From positions 51,177 through 115,176 of the forward strand of contig CAKUXD010000002.1 in assembly GCA_934699705.1 (NCBI GenBank): a stretch of 64,000 nucleotides of DNA, read 5' to 3'. The notes below the pieces were generated by a model. That model was not told the origin of the DNA. It made no database searches and saw only the letters and a program-made list of their open reading frames with translations. This DNA comes from an uncultured Candidatus Melainabacteria bacterium (lineage in GTDB: Bacteria; Cyanobacteriota; Vampirovibrionia; Gastranaerophilales; Gastranaerophilaceae). Of the stretch, positions 24,292 to 32,790 are shown in pieces. Each line of letters begins with the position of its first letter. Position 1 is the stretch's first letter. The position numbers and the translations under genes are program-made.

Positions 24292-24855
24292 ATGACAGCA
24301 AGTCTACAAATGACATTACAACGCATTAATGCAATTGAGCGTCAGTTTGCATCATTATCTATGCAAACTTCTTTACCTGCTCCAGAAGATGCTAAAACAA
24401 ATACTGATTTTCAAAAGATTTTAGACAAAAAAGTTGAACACGCTAAAGGAAAATCAGTAGAAAAAACCGAAATTAATGAATTAATTGAAGAATATTCTGC
24501 AAAAAACGGTTTAGATAAAGATTTTGTAAAATCAGTAGTTAGACACGAATCAGGCTTTAATGTAAACGCAACATCAAAATGTGGAGCAATGGGATTAATG
24601 CAATTAATGCCTGCAACTGCTCAAGGTTTAGGTGTAACAAACGCTTACGACGCAGAACAAAACATTGCAGGTGGAACAAAATACTTAAAAGGCCTAATGG
24701 ACAGATTTGATAATAACAAGGAATTAGCTCTTGCAGCTTATAATGCAGGACCAAATGCGGTTAAAAAATACGGCGGAATTCCACCTTATAAAGAAACACA
24801 AAATTACGTTAAAAACATTATGAAAACGTACGATAACTACAAGGGAGGTAACTAA
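24292..24855 (+). CDS. Lytic transglycosylase (SLT family) heading the flagellar operon
   Basis: 187 aa. The SLT domain covers about 70-180: FVKSVVRHESGFNVNATSKCGAMGLMQLMPATAQGLG with catalytic Glu in RHESGF, then AGGTKYLKGLMDRF and ALAAYNAGPNAVKKYGGIPPY. No signal peptide is evident, so export would rely on the flagellar type III route or another path. It cleaves peptidoglycan. FlgJ further down lacks a hydrolase domain, so this enzyme probably opens the wall for the rod. It overlaps flgF by one base. Confidence 0.9.
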   Translation: MTASLQMTLQRINAIERQFASLSMQTSLPAPEDAKTNTDFQKILDKKVEHAKGKSVEKTEINELIEEYSAKNGLDKDFVKSVVRHESGFNVNATSKCGAMGLMQLMPATAQGLGVTNAYDAEQNIAGGTKYLKGLMDRFDNNKELALAAYNAGPNAVKKYGGIPPYKETQNYVKNIMKTYDNYKGGN

Positions 24856-25667
24856 TGCTAGTCAGAAGTTTTGAATCTGCATCAAAAGGTATGATTGCGT
24901 TGACAGAATCTCTTGATAACACAGCAATGAACCTTGCAAACGTAAATACAACAGGTTATAAAAAAACAGATTTAACTTTTAAAAACATATATGATGCAAA
25001 GGTAGTAGAAAACACAGGTACTCTACTTTGCGGAAACACAAGAAACATCGGCACTTTAAGCATGGGGTCAGAAACTAACAGAGTTCATTATGATTTCACA
25101 CAAGGGGCATTACAAAGAACAGATAATCCACTAGATTTAGCAATTGAAGGCGACGGATTTTTCAGAGTTCAAAGCCCAAACGGCGATGTAAGTTATACAA
25201 GAGATGGTCAATTAGTTTTAGACAGTCAATCATTTTTGAGAACAACAGACGGTGATTTCATTTTAGACATAGAAGACAGACCAATTCAAGTAAATTTCAA
25301 AGAGTTAGGATTTGACGATACAGCGAAAATCACAATAAGTGAAAGAGGTAATATAGAAATCAATAACCTGGAACAAAAACAATTACTTCAACAAATTGCA
25401 CTTTATGACTTTCAGGATAAAGAAACAGGCTTATTCAATATCGGAGGTTCGAAATATATAACAAGAGATAACGACACAAATCCACCGTTATTGGCAGAAA
25501 AATTCACAATACAACAGGGAATGCTTGAAATGTCAAATTCAAACGTAATAAAAGAAATGATTAACACAATCAACACAACAAGGAACTACGAATCACTTCA
25601 AAAACACGTTAAGACAAGCGGGCAAATGTTATCACAAGCGATAAGCGTAGGTAAAATCAGAGTTTAA
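24855..25667 (+). CDS. flgF: Flagellar basal-body rod protein FlgF
   Basis: 270 aa. N-terminal rod motif SFESASKGMIALTESLDNTAMNLANVNTTGYKKTDLTF (LDxxAxNLANxNTxGYK) and C-terminal NVIKEMINTINTTRNYESLQKHVKTS match flagellar axial proteins. The central DNPLDLAIEGDGFFRVQSPNG...YTRDGQLVLDSQ is shared by FlgF and FlgG; being shorter in conserved core and next to a clearer FlgG, it is assigned FlgF. It forms the proximal rod. Some genera annotate both copies as FlgG paralogues (FlhO/FlhP-like). Confidence 0.88.
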   Translation: MLVRSFESASKGMIALTESLDNTAMNLANVNTTGYKKTDLTFKNIYDAKVVENTGTLLCGNTRNIGTLSMGSETNRVHYDFTQGALQRTDNPLDLAIEGDGFFRVQSPNGDVSYTRDGQLVLDSQSFLRTTDGDFILDIEDRPIQVNFKELGFDDTAKITISERGNIEINNLEQKQLLQQIALYDFQDKETGLFNIGGSKYITRDNDTNPPLLAEKFTIQQGMLEMSNSNVIKEMINTINTTRNYESLQKHVKTSGQMLSQAISVGKIRV

Positions 25668-25690
25668 TTAGAGGTAAGGAATAAAAAACA

Positions 25691-26476
25691 ATGTTAAGAT
25701 CATTAACAACAGCAGCAACAGGTATGATAGCTCAACAGAATTACTTAGATGTAATTTCTAACAACGTTGCGAACGTAAACACAACAGGCTTCAAAAAAGT
25801 TCGTTTAGAATTTCAAGATTTATTAAGCCAAGCAGCAAGACAACCTGGAGCTATGTTAAACCAAGGTACATATCAACCAGTTGGTATTGAAATTGGTTTA
25901 GGTGTAAAAACTGCAGCTACTACAAGAATTTTCACAAAAGGTATCGCAGTAAATACAGACAGAAATCTTGATGTAATGATTGAAGGCGAAGGATTTTTCC
26001 AAGTAATGAAGGAAGACGGTTCTTTGGCATACACAAGAGATGGCTGTTTTCAACTTGATGCTTTAGGTCAACTTTGTACAAACGACGGCTTATTGGTACA
26101 ACCAGCAATGACCTTCCCAGCAGATACAAGAGAAATTACAATTTCTCAAGACGGTAACGTAACAGTTTTAACTGGTAACAATACTCAAGCAAATCAAATT
26201 GGACAATTCCAATTAGTAAGATTTCAAAACCCAGCAGGTCTGTTATCAATAGGTCATAACTTATACCAAGAAACTTCAGCATCAGGTAATGCGGTACAAG
26301 GTACACCAGGACAGAACGGTATGGGCTTGTTAGAACAAGGATTTTTAGAAGGTTCAAATGTTCAAATCGTAGATGAATTAATCGGTTTAATCAAAGCAGA
26401 AAGAGCTTTTGAATCAAATTCAAAAATCATCAAAACATCAAGCGACATTCTTCAAATGACAAACAATTTAGTGTAA
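25691..26476 (+). CDS. flgG: Flagellar distal rod protein FlgG
   Basis: 261 aa, the standard FlgG length. N-terminus LRSLTTAATGMIAQQNYLDVISNNVANVNTTGFKKVRLEFQDLL is nearly textbook FlgG; centre MIEGEGFFQVMKEDGSLAYTRDG; C-terminus LLEQGFLEGSNVQIVDELIGLIKAERAFESNSKIIKTSSDILQMTNNL. It makes the distal rod across the periplasm. Lies 23 bases after flgF, 10 before flgA. Confidence 0.95.
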   Translation: MLRSLTTAATGMIAQQNYLDVISNNVANVNTTGFKKVRLEFQDLLSQAARQPGAMLNQGTYQPVGIEIGLGVKTAATTRIFTKGIAVNTDRNLDVMIEGEGFFQVMKEDGSLAYTRDGCFQLDALGQLCTNDGLLVQPAMTFPADTREITISQDGNVTVLTGNNTQANQIGQFQLVRFQNPAGLLSIGHNLYQETSASGNAVQGTPGQNGMGLLEQGFLEGSNVQIVDELIGLIKAERAFESNSKIIKTSSDILQMTNNLV

Positions 26477-26486
26477 GGAAATTAAA

Positions 26487-27194
26487 TTGAAAAAACTAAT
26501 TCAGATAGCATTAATAATTCTAACAATTACGGCAAATTCAGTATTCGCCGCTACGCTTTCTGACAGTTTTATCAGAGATGAAGCAAAAAAACAAATTATC
26601 GCACAAAACAAAAAATATACTGATGCAGAGATTGAAGTTGTAATTGCAAACATGCCATTTTCAACAATAACTGTACCAGATGGAAAAATCAAAATTCAAG
26701 TAACATCAAACTTTGACAAATTTGTACCAAGAGATATAAAAAAAGTATTTATTTATTCAAATGGAAAACTTGAAAGACAATTCTTAATATCAGTAAGAAC
26801 ATTAGCATACAAAGATGTGCTTTGTGCAAGAACACAAATTGACAGAGAAGCACTTTTGACAAATGCAAATGTAGGACCAAGAAGAATGGAAGTTTCACTT
26901 CAATTAGACAATATCTTAACCGCTGACATGCTAAACAAAAAACAATTAATATCAAAAAAATGGTTTAGAGAAGGCGAAATCTTAGATAAAAGGTTCGTAA
27001 GAATAAAACCCGACGTTGAAAGAAATTCCCAAGTTCAGGCATATTTCAAAAACAATGGAGTTCTTATAATGGTAAGCGGAATAGCAATGGGCGAAGGAAT
27101 GATAGGTGATTACATAAACGTACAAAACCAAATTTATAAAAGAACATACAGAGCAAGGGTAATCGGAGAAAATAAAGTCTTAATAAATATATAA
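26487..27194 (+). CDS. flgA: P-ring assembly chaperone FlgA
   Basis: 235 aa from TTG 26487 with AAGGAAAT before it. Signal peptide ends SVFAA. The C-terminal two-thirds contain the SAF-like FlgA domain: LTADMLNKKQLISKKWFREGEILDKRFVRIKPDVERNSQVQAYFKNNGVLIMVSGIAMGEGMIGDYINVQN, the usual I...V...N...G...I.V.N pattern. FlgA escorts FlgI for P-ring assembly. Position between flgG and flgH is standard in many phyla. Confidence 0.9.
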   Translation: MKKLIQIALIILTITANSVFAATLSDSFIRDEAKKQIIAQNKKYTDAEIEVVIANMPFSTITVPDGKIKIQVTSNFDKFVPRDIKKVFIYSNGKLERQFLISVRTLAYKDVLCARTQIDREALLTNANVGPRRMEVSLQLDNILTADMLNKKQLISKKWFREGEILDKRFVRIKPDVERNSQVQAYFKNNGVLIMVSGIAMGEGMIGDYINVQNQIYKRTYRARVIGENKVLINI

Positions 27195-27215
27195 GATTTT
27201 GAAAAGGGGAAAAGA

Positions 27216-27839
27216 ATGGTAAGAAAAATTTTAATAACATTAATCGCAATAGTATCAATAATGAGCTTATACAACAGCGCAAAAGCTGAATCTTTATTCA
27301 CATTAAGCGCAAATCAATCTTACTCATCAGCACCAAAATCTTTATTTGCAGGTGTAAGAGCAATGGGTATAGGCGATTTAGTTTCAATTGTTATAGAAGA
27401 AAGTTTATCAAGCAAAGATACAATGGCTTACAATTCTGGTAAGAAATCAAACACAGTCGATAACTTTACAACTTACTTAAAACAATGGTTACCGTTCTAC
27501 AATCTTGATAGCGCTAATAACTTTGGTGGTACAAATGAAGTTGAAAATTCAGCAAGTACATCAAGAACACTAGCATTTGGCGATACAATTTCAGCACAAG
27601 TAGTTCAAATGTTATCAAACGGAAATTTAGTTGTACAAGGCAAAAAGACTCTTGTAAGCAATAACGAACGTGTTGATTTAGTTGTAACAGGTGTTGTAGA
27701 TCCTCGTTGGATTGATGCAAGTGGACAAATTTCATCAACAAATGTTGCAAATTTACAATTTGCTTTATCTGGCAGAGGTTCAGTATCAAGAGGTCAAAAT
27801 GAAGGCGTAATCAACAGAGTAATCAAATATTTATTCTAA
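27216..27839 (+). CDS. flgH: Flagellar L-ring protein FlgH without lipobox
   Basis: 207 aa. Signal peptide ends NSAKAES, so signal peptidase I rather than II is expected: there is no Cys at the cleavage site, whereas FlgH is normally a lipoprotein. The mature protein shows LFAGVRAMGIGDLVSIVIEES, LAFGDTISAQVVQMLSNGNLVVQGKKTLVSNNERVDLVVTGVVDPRWIDASGQISSTNVANLQFALSGRG, the FlgH core. It forms the outer-membrane ring, confirming a diderm envelope. Confidence 0.92.
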   Translation: MVRKILITLIAIVSIMSLYNSAKAESLFTLSANQSYSSAPKSLFAGVRAMGIGDLVSIVIEESLSSKDTMAYNSGKKSNTVDNFTTYLKQWLPFYNLDSANNFGGTNEVENSASTSRTLAFGDTISAQVVQMLSNGNLVVQGKKTLVSNNERVDLVVTGVVDPRWIDASGQISSTNVANLQFALSGRGSVSRGQNEGVINRVIKYLF

Positions 27840-27859
27840 TCTTTAAGGAAACAGGGGAA

Positions 27860-28960
27860 ATGAAAAACAAATTAACAGCACTAATTTTAATAATAATGAT
27901 GAGCTTAATTTTACCGCTTCAAGCTCAGGCAGCAAGAGTAAAAATCGGTGATATCACACACGTTAAGGGTGTAAGAAACAATCAAATCGTAGGTTACGGT
28001 ATTGTTGTAGGCTTACCTGGGACTGGTGATAACTCACGTTCTACACAATTAACAAACAAAATGTTATTAATGAACTTGGGTACAGTAATTGAACAAGAAA
28101 ACTATATTCAAAAAGGTTCTTCAGCAGCCGTAATCGTAACTGCAACAGTTCCGCCATTTGCAAAAAACGGTGATCAAATTGACGTTACAGTTTCAACTTT
28201 AGCTGACGCAAAGAGCTTAGAAGGTGGCGTTTTAGTTCAAACAATATTAAAAGCTCCAAACGGTGAAGCAGTTGCAGTAGCGCAAGGTCCTGTTTCAGTT
28301 GGCGGAGTTAACGCAAGAAGTGGCGGAAGCATGACAAGAACTGCAATCACTTCAACAGGTCGTATCCCTGGTGGTGCAATTATGGAAAGAGATATTGAAA
28401 CAGAAATTGGTGATGCAACATCAATTACATTATCTCTTGACCATTCAGATTACACAATGATATCAAGAATTGCACAAAGAATTAACTCAATTGCACCAGC
28501 AAAAGCAATTGACGGAAGTTCAGTAAAAATCACAATTCCAAGCGCTTTTCAAAATGATAGAATTACATTTTTATCAATTTTAGAAAACCTAGAAGTAAGC
28601 CCAACGGCAGAAAGAGCAAAAGTAATTGTAAACGAACGAACAGGAACAGTTGTAATCGGTTCACAAGTAAAACTTCTTCCAGCAGCAGTTGCTCATGGAA
28701 ACATCACCGTAACAGTTTCAACAACAAACGAAGTTTCACAACCAAACTCTTTCGCGCAAGGTTCAACAGTTGGTTTTTCAAATTCAACAATCGGCGTTGA
28801 TAAAGGTGCAGGAAGTTTAGTAAAAATGAACGCAAATAGCAACTTAAATGATTTAGTAAATGCTTTAAACTCAATCGGTGTAACTCCAGTAGATATAATA
28901 AGTATTCTACAAGCATTGAAAAAAGCAGGTAGTTTACAAGCAGATTTACAAATAATTTAA
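27860..28960 (+). CDS. flgI: Flagellar P-ring protein FlgI
   Basis: 366 aa. Signal peptide ends QAQA-A. Strong family blocks: RVKIGDITHVKGVRNNQIVGYGIVVGLPGTGDN, AAVIVTATVPPFAKNGDQIDVTVSTLADAKSLEGGVLVQT, AKVIVNERTGTVVIGSQVKL and LNDLVNALNSIGVTPVDIISILQALKKAGSLQADLQII. It forms the ring in the peptidoglycan layer. 21 bases after flgH, with AAGGAAACAGGGG before the ATG. Confidence 0.96.
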   Translation: MKNKLTALILIIMMSLILPLQAQAARVKIGDITHVKGVRNNQIVGYGIVVGLPGTGDNSRSTQLTNKMLLMNLGTVIEQENYIQKGSSAAVIVTATVPPFAKNGDQIDVTVSTLADAKSLEGGVLVQTILKAPNGEAVAVAQGPVSVGGVNARSGGSMTRTAITSTGRIPGGAIMERDIETEIGDATSITLSLDHSDYTMISRIAQRINSIAPAKAIDGSSVKITIPSAFQNDRITFLSILENLEVSPTAERAKVIVNERTGTVVIGSQVKLLPAAVAHGNITVTVSTTNEVSQPNSFAQGSTVGFSNSTIGVDKGAGSLVKMNANSNLNDLVNALNSIGVTPVDIISILQALKKAGSLQADLQII

Positions 28961-28980
28961 AACAAAAAAGGTGGGGGAAC

Positions 28981-29328
28981 ATGGACAATTCAATAAATAC
29001 AGTAACGGCAAACGTACTAAATAATAAAGGATTAATAAATAACGAACAATATACATTAAACAGCATTAAAGGAGCAGGCAATCAAAAGGCTCAGTTAAAA
29101 AAAGTCGGAGAAGAATTTGAAACACTTTTTTTAACCAAGATGATGCAAACAATGGACAAAACAGTTGACAGAGAAGGCGGCTTGCTTGGAGAGGAATCAA
29201 AATACGTAGATACATTTAAAAATCACGTTTTTCAGGAAGTCGGAAGACAAATGGCAAAAAATCCACACACTTCAGTTGGAATTGCAAGCCAAATTTACAA
29301 ACAAATGGAAAGATACGTACAAGATTAA
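28981..29328 (+). CDS. flgJ: Rod-cap protein FlgJ (N-terminal domain only)
   Basis: 115 aa. Residues 35-110 match the rod-binding FlgJ_N domain: VGEEFETLFLTKMMQTMDKTV, KYVDTFKNHVFQEVGRQMAKN, VGIASQIYKQME. The muramidase domain of enterobacterial FlgJ is absent; the SLT enzyme at the head of the operon probably replaces it. It caps the growing rod. Confidence 0.9.
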   Translation: MDNSINTVTANVLNNKGLINNEQYTLNSIKGAGNQKAQLKKVGEEFETLFLTKMMQTMDKTVDREGGLLGEESKYVDTFKNHVFQEVGRQMAKNPHTSVGIASQIYKQMERYVQD

Positions 29329-29347
29329 TTAGAAAAGGGATAAAGAT

Positions 29348-29632
29348 ATGTCACTAAACGGAATTTCAACAGGAGCATCAAATTCAATACAAGCGTTCAC
29401 CGCAATAAACGCATTGAAAGCAGGACAAAACGCACTAAAAAGCGACAATACAGTTAGAGATAATACCCCTAGCGGTGTTGATTTAAAAGATAACAATATT
29501 CTTTTAAAAGACCAAAATTTAGACGAAATCAGAAATATTGCAAAAACTGCAGGGGAAGAAAATTTAACTGATGAAGATATTAAATACGGTTTAACTTACG
29601 GCAGAAGCGTTATTGCAGATTACGTAATTTAA
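29348..29632 (+). CDS. Small operon protein in the FlgM position, unassigned
   Basis: 94 aa, not recognised with certainty. The N-terminal half is Ser/Thr/Asn-rich and probably disordered (MSLNGISTGASNSIQAFTAINALK), the C-terminal half helical (LDEIRNIAKTAGEENLTDEDIKYGLTYGRSVIADYVI). It lies between flgJ and flgN, where flgM (anti-sigma-28) is found in Firmicutes, and has FlgM's size and disordered-then-helical layout. The canonical FlgM motif (RxxxVxxLRxxIxxGxY) is not visible. Ribosome site AAAAGGGA. Confidence 0.55.
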   Translation: MSLNGISTGASNSIQAFTAINALKAGQNALKSDNTVRDNTPSGVDLKDNNILLKDQNLDEIRNIAKTAGEENLTDEDIKYGLTYGRSVIADYVI

Positions 29633-29648
29633 TAAACAAGAGGAAAAA

Positions 29649-30149
29649 ATGGAAGAAAAAGTTTTCAGAAATATATCAAATATGTTAGAAGAAACAATCG
29701 AAGCGTATGAAGAAATGCTTGATTTGTATAAAGAAAAAAAGCAAGCACTTTTAAAACCTGATAAAGAAATGCTTAGATTTGTTGACGAAAAAATTTTGGC
29801 ACACGTTAACACAATCAAACAAGTTAACAAAAAACGCGAAGATTACTGTACAGAAAACGACATATCACCTTCAAAAATTAACAATTTAATTGAAGTTGCA
29901 AGCAAGGAATATCCTGAATTTGAAAAAATTTATCAAGAACAAAAAGTAAAGATAAATGAAGTTGCAAAAGAATTAGCGTTAGTAGAAAAAACAAATGTGG
30001 AATTAATAAAGCATGGATTAATCATGTCTGATAAATTGTTAGATATCATTATCAGTGCCGCACAACCGCAAACGGATAATTACGATATGTACGGCAAAAA
30101 CACAGATAAAAGTGAGCTAAGCATAAGTTCCATAGTGGAAGACGCTTAA
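29649..30149 (+). CDS. flgN: Flagellar export chaperone FlgN
   Basis: 166 aa, entirely helical and charged. FLgN-like pattern: MLEETIEAYEEMLDLYKEKKQALLKPDKEMLRFVDEKILAHVNTIKQVNKKREDYC, the first helix of FlgN, then EVASKEYPEFEKIYQEQKVKINEVAKELALVEKTNVELIKHGLIMSDKLLDII. FlgN escorts FlgK and FlgL, encoded immediately downstream, to FlhA-C. Position and size fit. Confidence 0.86.
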   Translation: MEEKVFRNISNMLEETIEAYEEMLDLYKEKKQALLKPDKEMLRFVDEKILAHVNTIKQVNKKREDYCTENDISPSKINNLIEVASKEYPEFEKIYQEQKVKINEVAKELALVEKTNVELIKHGLIMSDKLLDIIISAAQPQTDNYDMYGKNTDKSELSISSIVEDA

Positions 30150-30162
30150 AAAGGAGTTTAAG

Positions 30163-31677
30163 ATGACCATTAATAAAGCTATGAATATTGCCTTAACGGG
30201 CTTAAACGCAAATCAGGCTGCATTGAATGTAGTTTCTCATAATATTGCGAACATAAATACTGAAGGCTATCGTCGTCAGACAGTTCATTTTGCAGAAATG
30301 CGTACTCCAATTTATGACAACAGTGTAAGAGGTCAAATTGCATCTCTTGCGGGTGTTAGAATTGATGGAATTACAACAGCTTCAAATGATTACTTAAACA
30401 ATTATTATAGATTACAAAATTCTATTTATGAAGGCTTACAAGCAGGTGCAGACGCTTTAGGCGGAATTGCAAACTTGTTAGATGAATTAAAAGATTCCGC
30501 TCTTGGAGATTCTTTAAATGAATTTTTTAACGCAGCAAACGCTTTAAACCAAAATCCAACAGATTACAGTTTGAGAGTTAACTTTGTAGAGAGAGCAAAA
30601 GCAGTTGCAAACAAATTTAACGCAACAAGTAAAAATCTTTCAAATTACAAAGCAAATTTATTTGGGCAAGCTGGCGCAACAGGAGATGCAGCAAATGTTT
30701 CGCAAGTTGGAACTGATGTAAAAAAATTAAAAGATGCACTACAAAGTTTAGCTGATATCAACCGTCAAATCAATGCTAACCCTAATGATACAAGTTTGCA
30801 ATCGCAACGTGATCAAATTTTAGCTAACATTTCAGGACTTGCAAATGTTACAACAACAATAAATTCAAACGGTATAGCCAATGTAAAACTTGATAAATAT
30901 GACCTTGTAAAAGGTAGCGAAGTTGTCGGAGAATTGACTTATAGCGTAAAAGCAGACGGTAATCCAGAAATAAAATATTACAACAAAGAAACACAAAAAC
31001 CACCAGAAGATATCATTAATAGTTTCAACGGCGGTTCAATCGGCGGTGTAATAGCAAACAAAGAGTATTTAGACAGAGCAAACGAAAAATTTGATACCTT
31101 GAAAAATGTCTTTGTAAAATACATGAACGCCTTACAAACGGGTGATCCTAACGGTACTGGTAAATCTCCTTGTTGGTACGATAGAGATAACCCTGCTGGC
31201 GGAATTTTAGCAGAAAACCCACCAAAATTATTTGACGTAGATGCTAATGGCAATGTAAGCGTAAATAAAGAAGTTTACAATAATCCAGATAAGGTTGCCG
31301 CAGCAAGGGTTGATACAACAGTTGCAGATTGGGAAAAATCCGTAGGAAACGGCGATAACGCTTTAGCATTTTTTAACACAAAATCTAAAAACTTTTACGG
31401 TGATGCACCTGATGGACTTGGTGGACTTTCTTTGCAGGACTACTTAATTTCAATGGGTACAGAGGCAGCTTTAAAAGCACAAGATTTACAAAATCAAGCT
31501 GACGCTCAAGGTGCAATTGTTGATAATATTAGTAATCAAATTTTATCTGAAGTCGGCGTAAATCTTGATGAAGAACTATCAAACATGATAATTTATCAAC
31601 AAGCATACAACGCAAGTGCAAGAGTATTTTCAGCTTGTGTCGAGATATATGATACGTTAGTTAATTTAGGTAAATAG
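30163..31677 (+). CDS. flgK: Hook-associated protein 1 FlgK
   Basis: 504 aa. N-terminus MNIALTGLNANQAALNVVSHNIANINTEGYRRQTVHF is the axial signature; DLINNFFNAANALN-like helix (SLNEFFNAANALNQNPTDYSLR) and ADINRQINANPNDTSLQSQRDQILANIS follow the FlgK pattern; the end ILSEVGVNLDEELSNMIIYQQAYNASARVFSACVEIYDTLVNL is the conserved D0 helix. It forms the hook-filament junction. The central 200 residues are a variable, surface-exposed domain. Confidence 0.95.
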   Translation: MTINKAMNIALTGLNANQAALNVVSHNIANINTEGYRRQTVHFAEMRTPIYDNSVRGQIASLAGVRIDGITTASNDYLNNYYRLQNSIYEGLQAGADALGGIANLLDELKDSALGDSLNEFFNAANALNQNPTDYSLRVNFVERAKAVANKFNATSKNLSNYKANLFGQAGATGDAANVSQVGTDVKKLKDALQSLADINRQINANPNDTSLQSQRDQILANISGLANVTTTINSNGIANVKLDKYDLVKGSEVVGELTYSVKADGNPEIKYYNKETQKPPEDIINSFNGGSIGGVIANKEYLDRANEKFDTLKNVFVKYMNALQTGDPNGTGKSPCWYDRDNPAGGILAENPPKLFDVDANGNVSVNKEVYNNPDKVAAARVDTTVADWEKSVGNGDNALAFFNTKSKNFYGDAPDGLGGLSLQDYLISMGTEAALKAQDLQNQADAQGAIVDNISNQILSEVGVNLDEELSNMIIYQQAYNASARVFSACVEIYDTLVNLGK

Positions 31678-31733
31678 CCTAAAAAAGCAAGCAAAAGGAA
31701 TTGTAAGCATTAACAAACAGCGAGGATTGAATT

Positions 31734-32675
31734 ATGGCAATAGGACGAGTTTCAACATATCAATTAAATAAATCTTTTACAGGTCAAATTGGCAATACAC
31801 AAGCTAAATTTAATAAACTTTCTCAACAAATTCAAACAGGAAAGAAAGTTTCTTCAATAACCGATGATGCTGCAGCTGCAAGAGGCATTATTAAAGCAAA
31901 TGCGCAACTTGGAGATATTGACACTTACGTTGCAAACTTAAAAATGGCCGATAACGAATTAACACAAACAGACAACACTTTAAAAAGTGTTTCCGATAAA
32001 CTTCAAGAAGCCTATGATTTAGCAATGACAGTTGCAAACGGCACAACAGGCAAGGAACAAATGGAAGCATATCGTCAGCAACTTGATTCAATCATAGAAA
32101 GTGTTACCGCGCTTGCAAATACGAATTACGGCGACCAATATTTATTTTCTGGAACAAGAACAACAACTCCAGCATATACAAAAACTGATGACGGACTAAC
32201 TTGGAACGGCAACGATGAAGGAAGGTATGCTCTTATCGGAGAAGATAAAACAGAGCAAATTAACTTTATCGGTAAAGACATGTTCGGAAGCGCAAAAGTT
32301 ACAACAGACCCAGCAACAGGTGCAAAAACTGTAACTGGTGAAGGTGCATTCAAAGCCTTGTATGAACTAAAAGTAGCTTTAGAAAAAGATGATGTCGATA
32401 CAAATCAAGCGCGTGAAACCCTTGATGGGATTAACGAAGGTATTGTAAAAGTTACCGCTGGACGCACAAAAACAGGAGCTTTAGGCAGTCAGTTTGAGGA
32501 TTTGCAAACAACCTATACAAACGACACTTTAAATATTAAACAACTACGTTCAAACCTTGAAGATGTAGATTTACCAAGTGCAATTTCAGACTGGTATTCT
32601 TCTTATCAAGCACTTCAAGCAAGCTATCAAATGTTTTCACAAACAATGAACGTTAGCTTATTGAATTATATTTAA
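31734..32675 (+). CDS. flgL: Hook-associated protein 3 FlgL
   Basis: 313 aa, a typical FlgL. N-terminal flagellin-like helix LSQQIQTGKKVSSITDDAAAARG (GxxxxxxxDDPxxA equivalent without Pro), ADNELTQTDNTLKSVSDKLQEAYDLAMTVANGT, YLFSGTRTTTPAY (LFSG hallmark), C-terminal YTNDTLNIKQLRSNLEDVDLPSAISDWYSSYQALQASYQMFSQTM. It joins the hook to the filament. GCGAGGA lies ten bases before the ATG. A terminator closes the operon. Confidence 0.94.
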   Translation: MAIGRVSTYQLNKSFTGQIGNTQAKFNKLSQQIQTGKKVSSITDDAAAARGIIKANAQLGDIDTYVANLKMADNELTQTDNTLKSVSDKLQEAYDLAMTVANGTTGKEQMEAYRQQLDSIIESVTALANTNYGDQYLFSGTRTTTPAYTKTDDGLTWNGNDEGRYALIGEDKTEQINFIGKDMFGSAKVTTDPATGAKTVTGEGAFKALYELKVALEKDDVDTNQARETLDGINEGIVKVTAGRTKTGALGSQFEDLQTTYTNDTLNIKQLRSNLEDVDLPSAISDWYSSYQALQASYQMFSQTMNVSLLNYI

Positions 32676-32719
32676 AAATTTTTATACAAAACTTACCATT
32701 CATTTAATAAATTTATATC

Positions 32720-32748
32720 AGGACATCAAAAGATGTCCTTTTTATTTG
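32720..32748 (+). terminator. Terminator of the flagellar operon
   Basis: AGGACATC, loop AAAA, GATGTCCT (32732-32739), then TTTTTATTT, 45 bases after flgL. Confidence 0.9.
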
Positions 32749-32754
32749 CTAACT

Positions 32755-32783
32755 AAAAACTCCCTCGTATTGAGAGAGTTTTT
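32755..32783 (-). terminator. Terminator of the flagellin-architecture gene
   Basis: Arms 32755-32766 and 32772-32783 pair over 11 of 12 positions around a five-base loop; read on the minus strand the right arm ends GAGTTTTTAG, a T-run after the stem, just past the stop of the gene at 32791. Confidence 0.75.
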
Positions 32784-32790
32784 AACTTTA

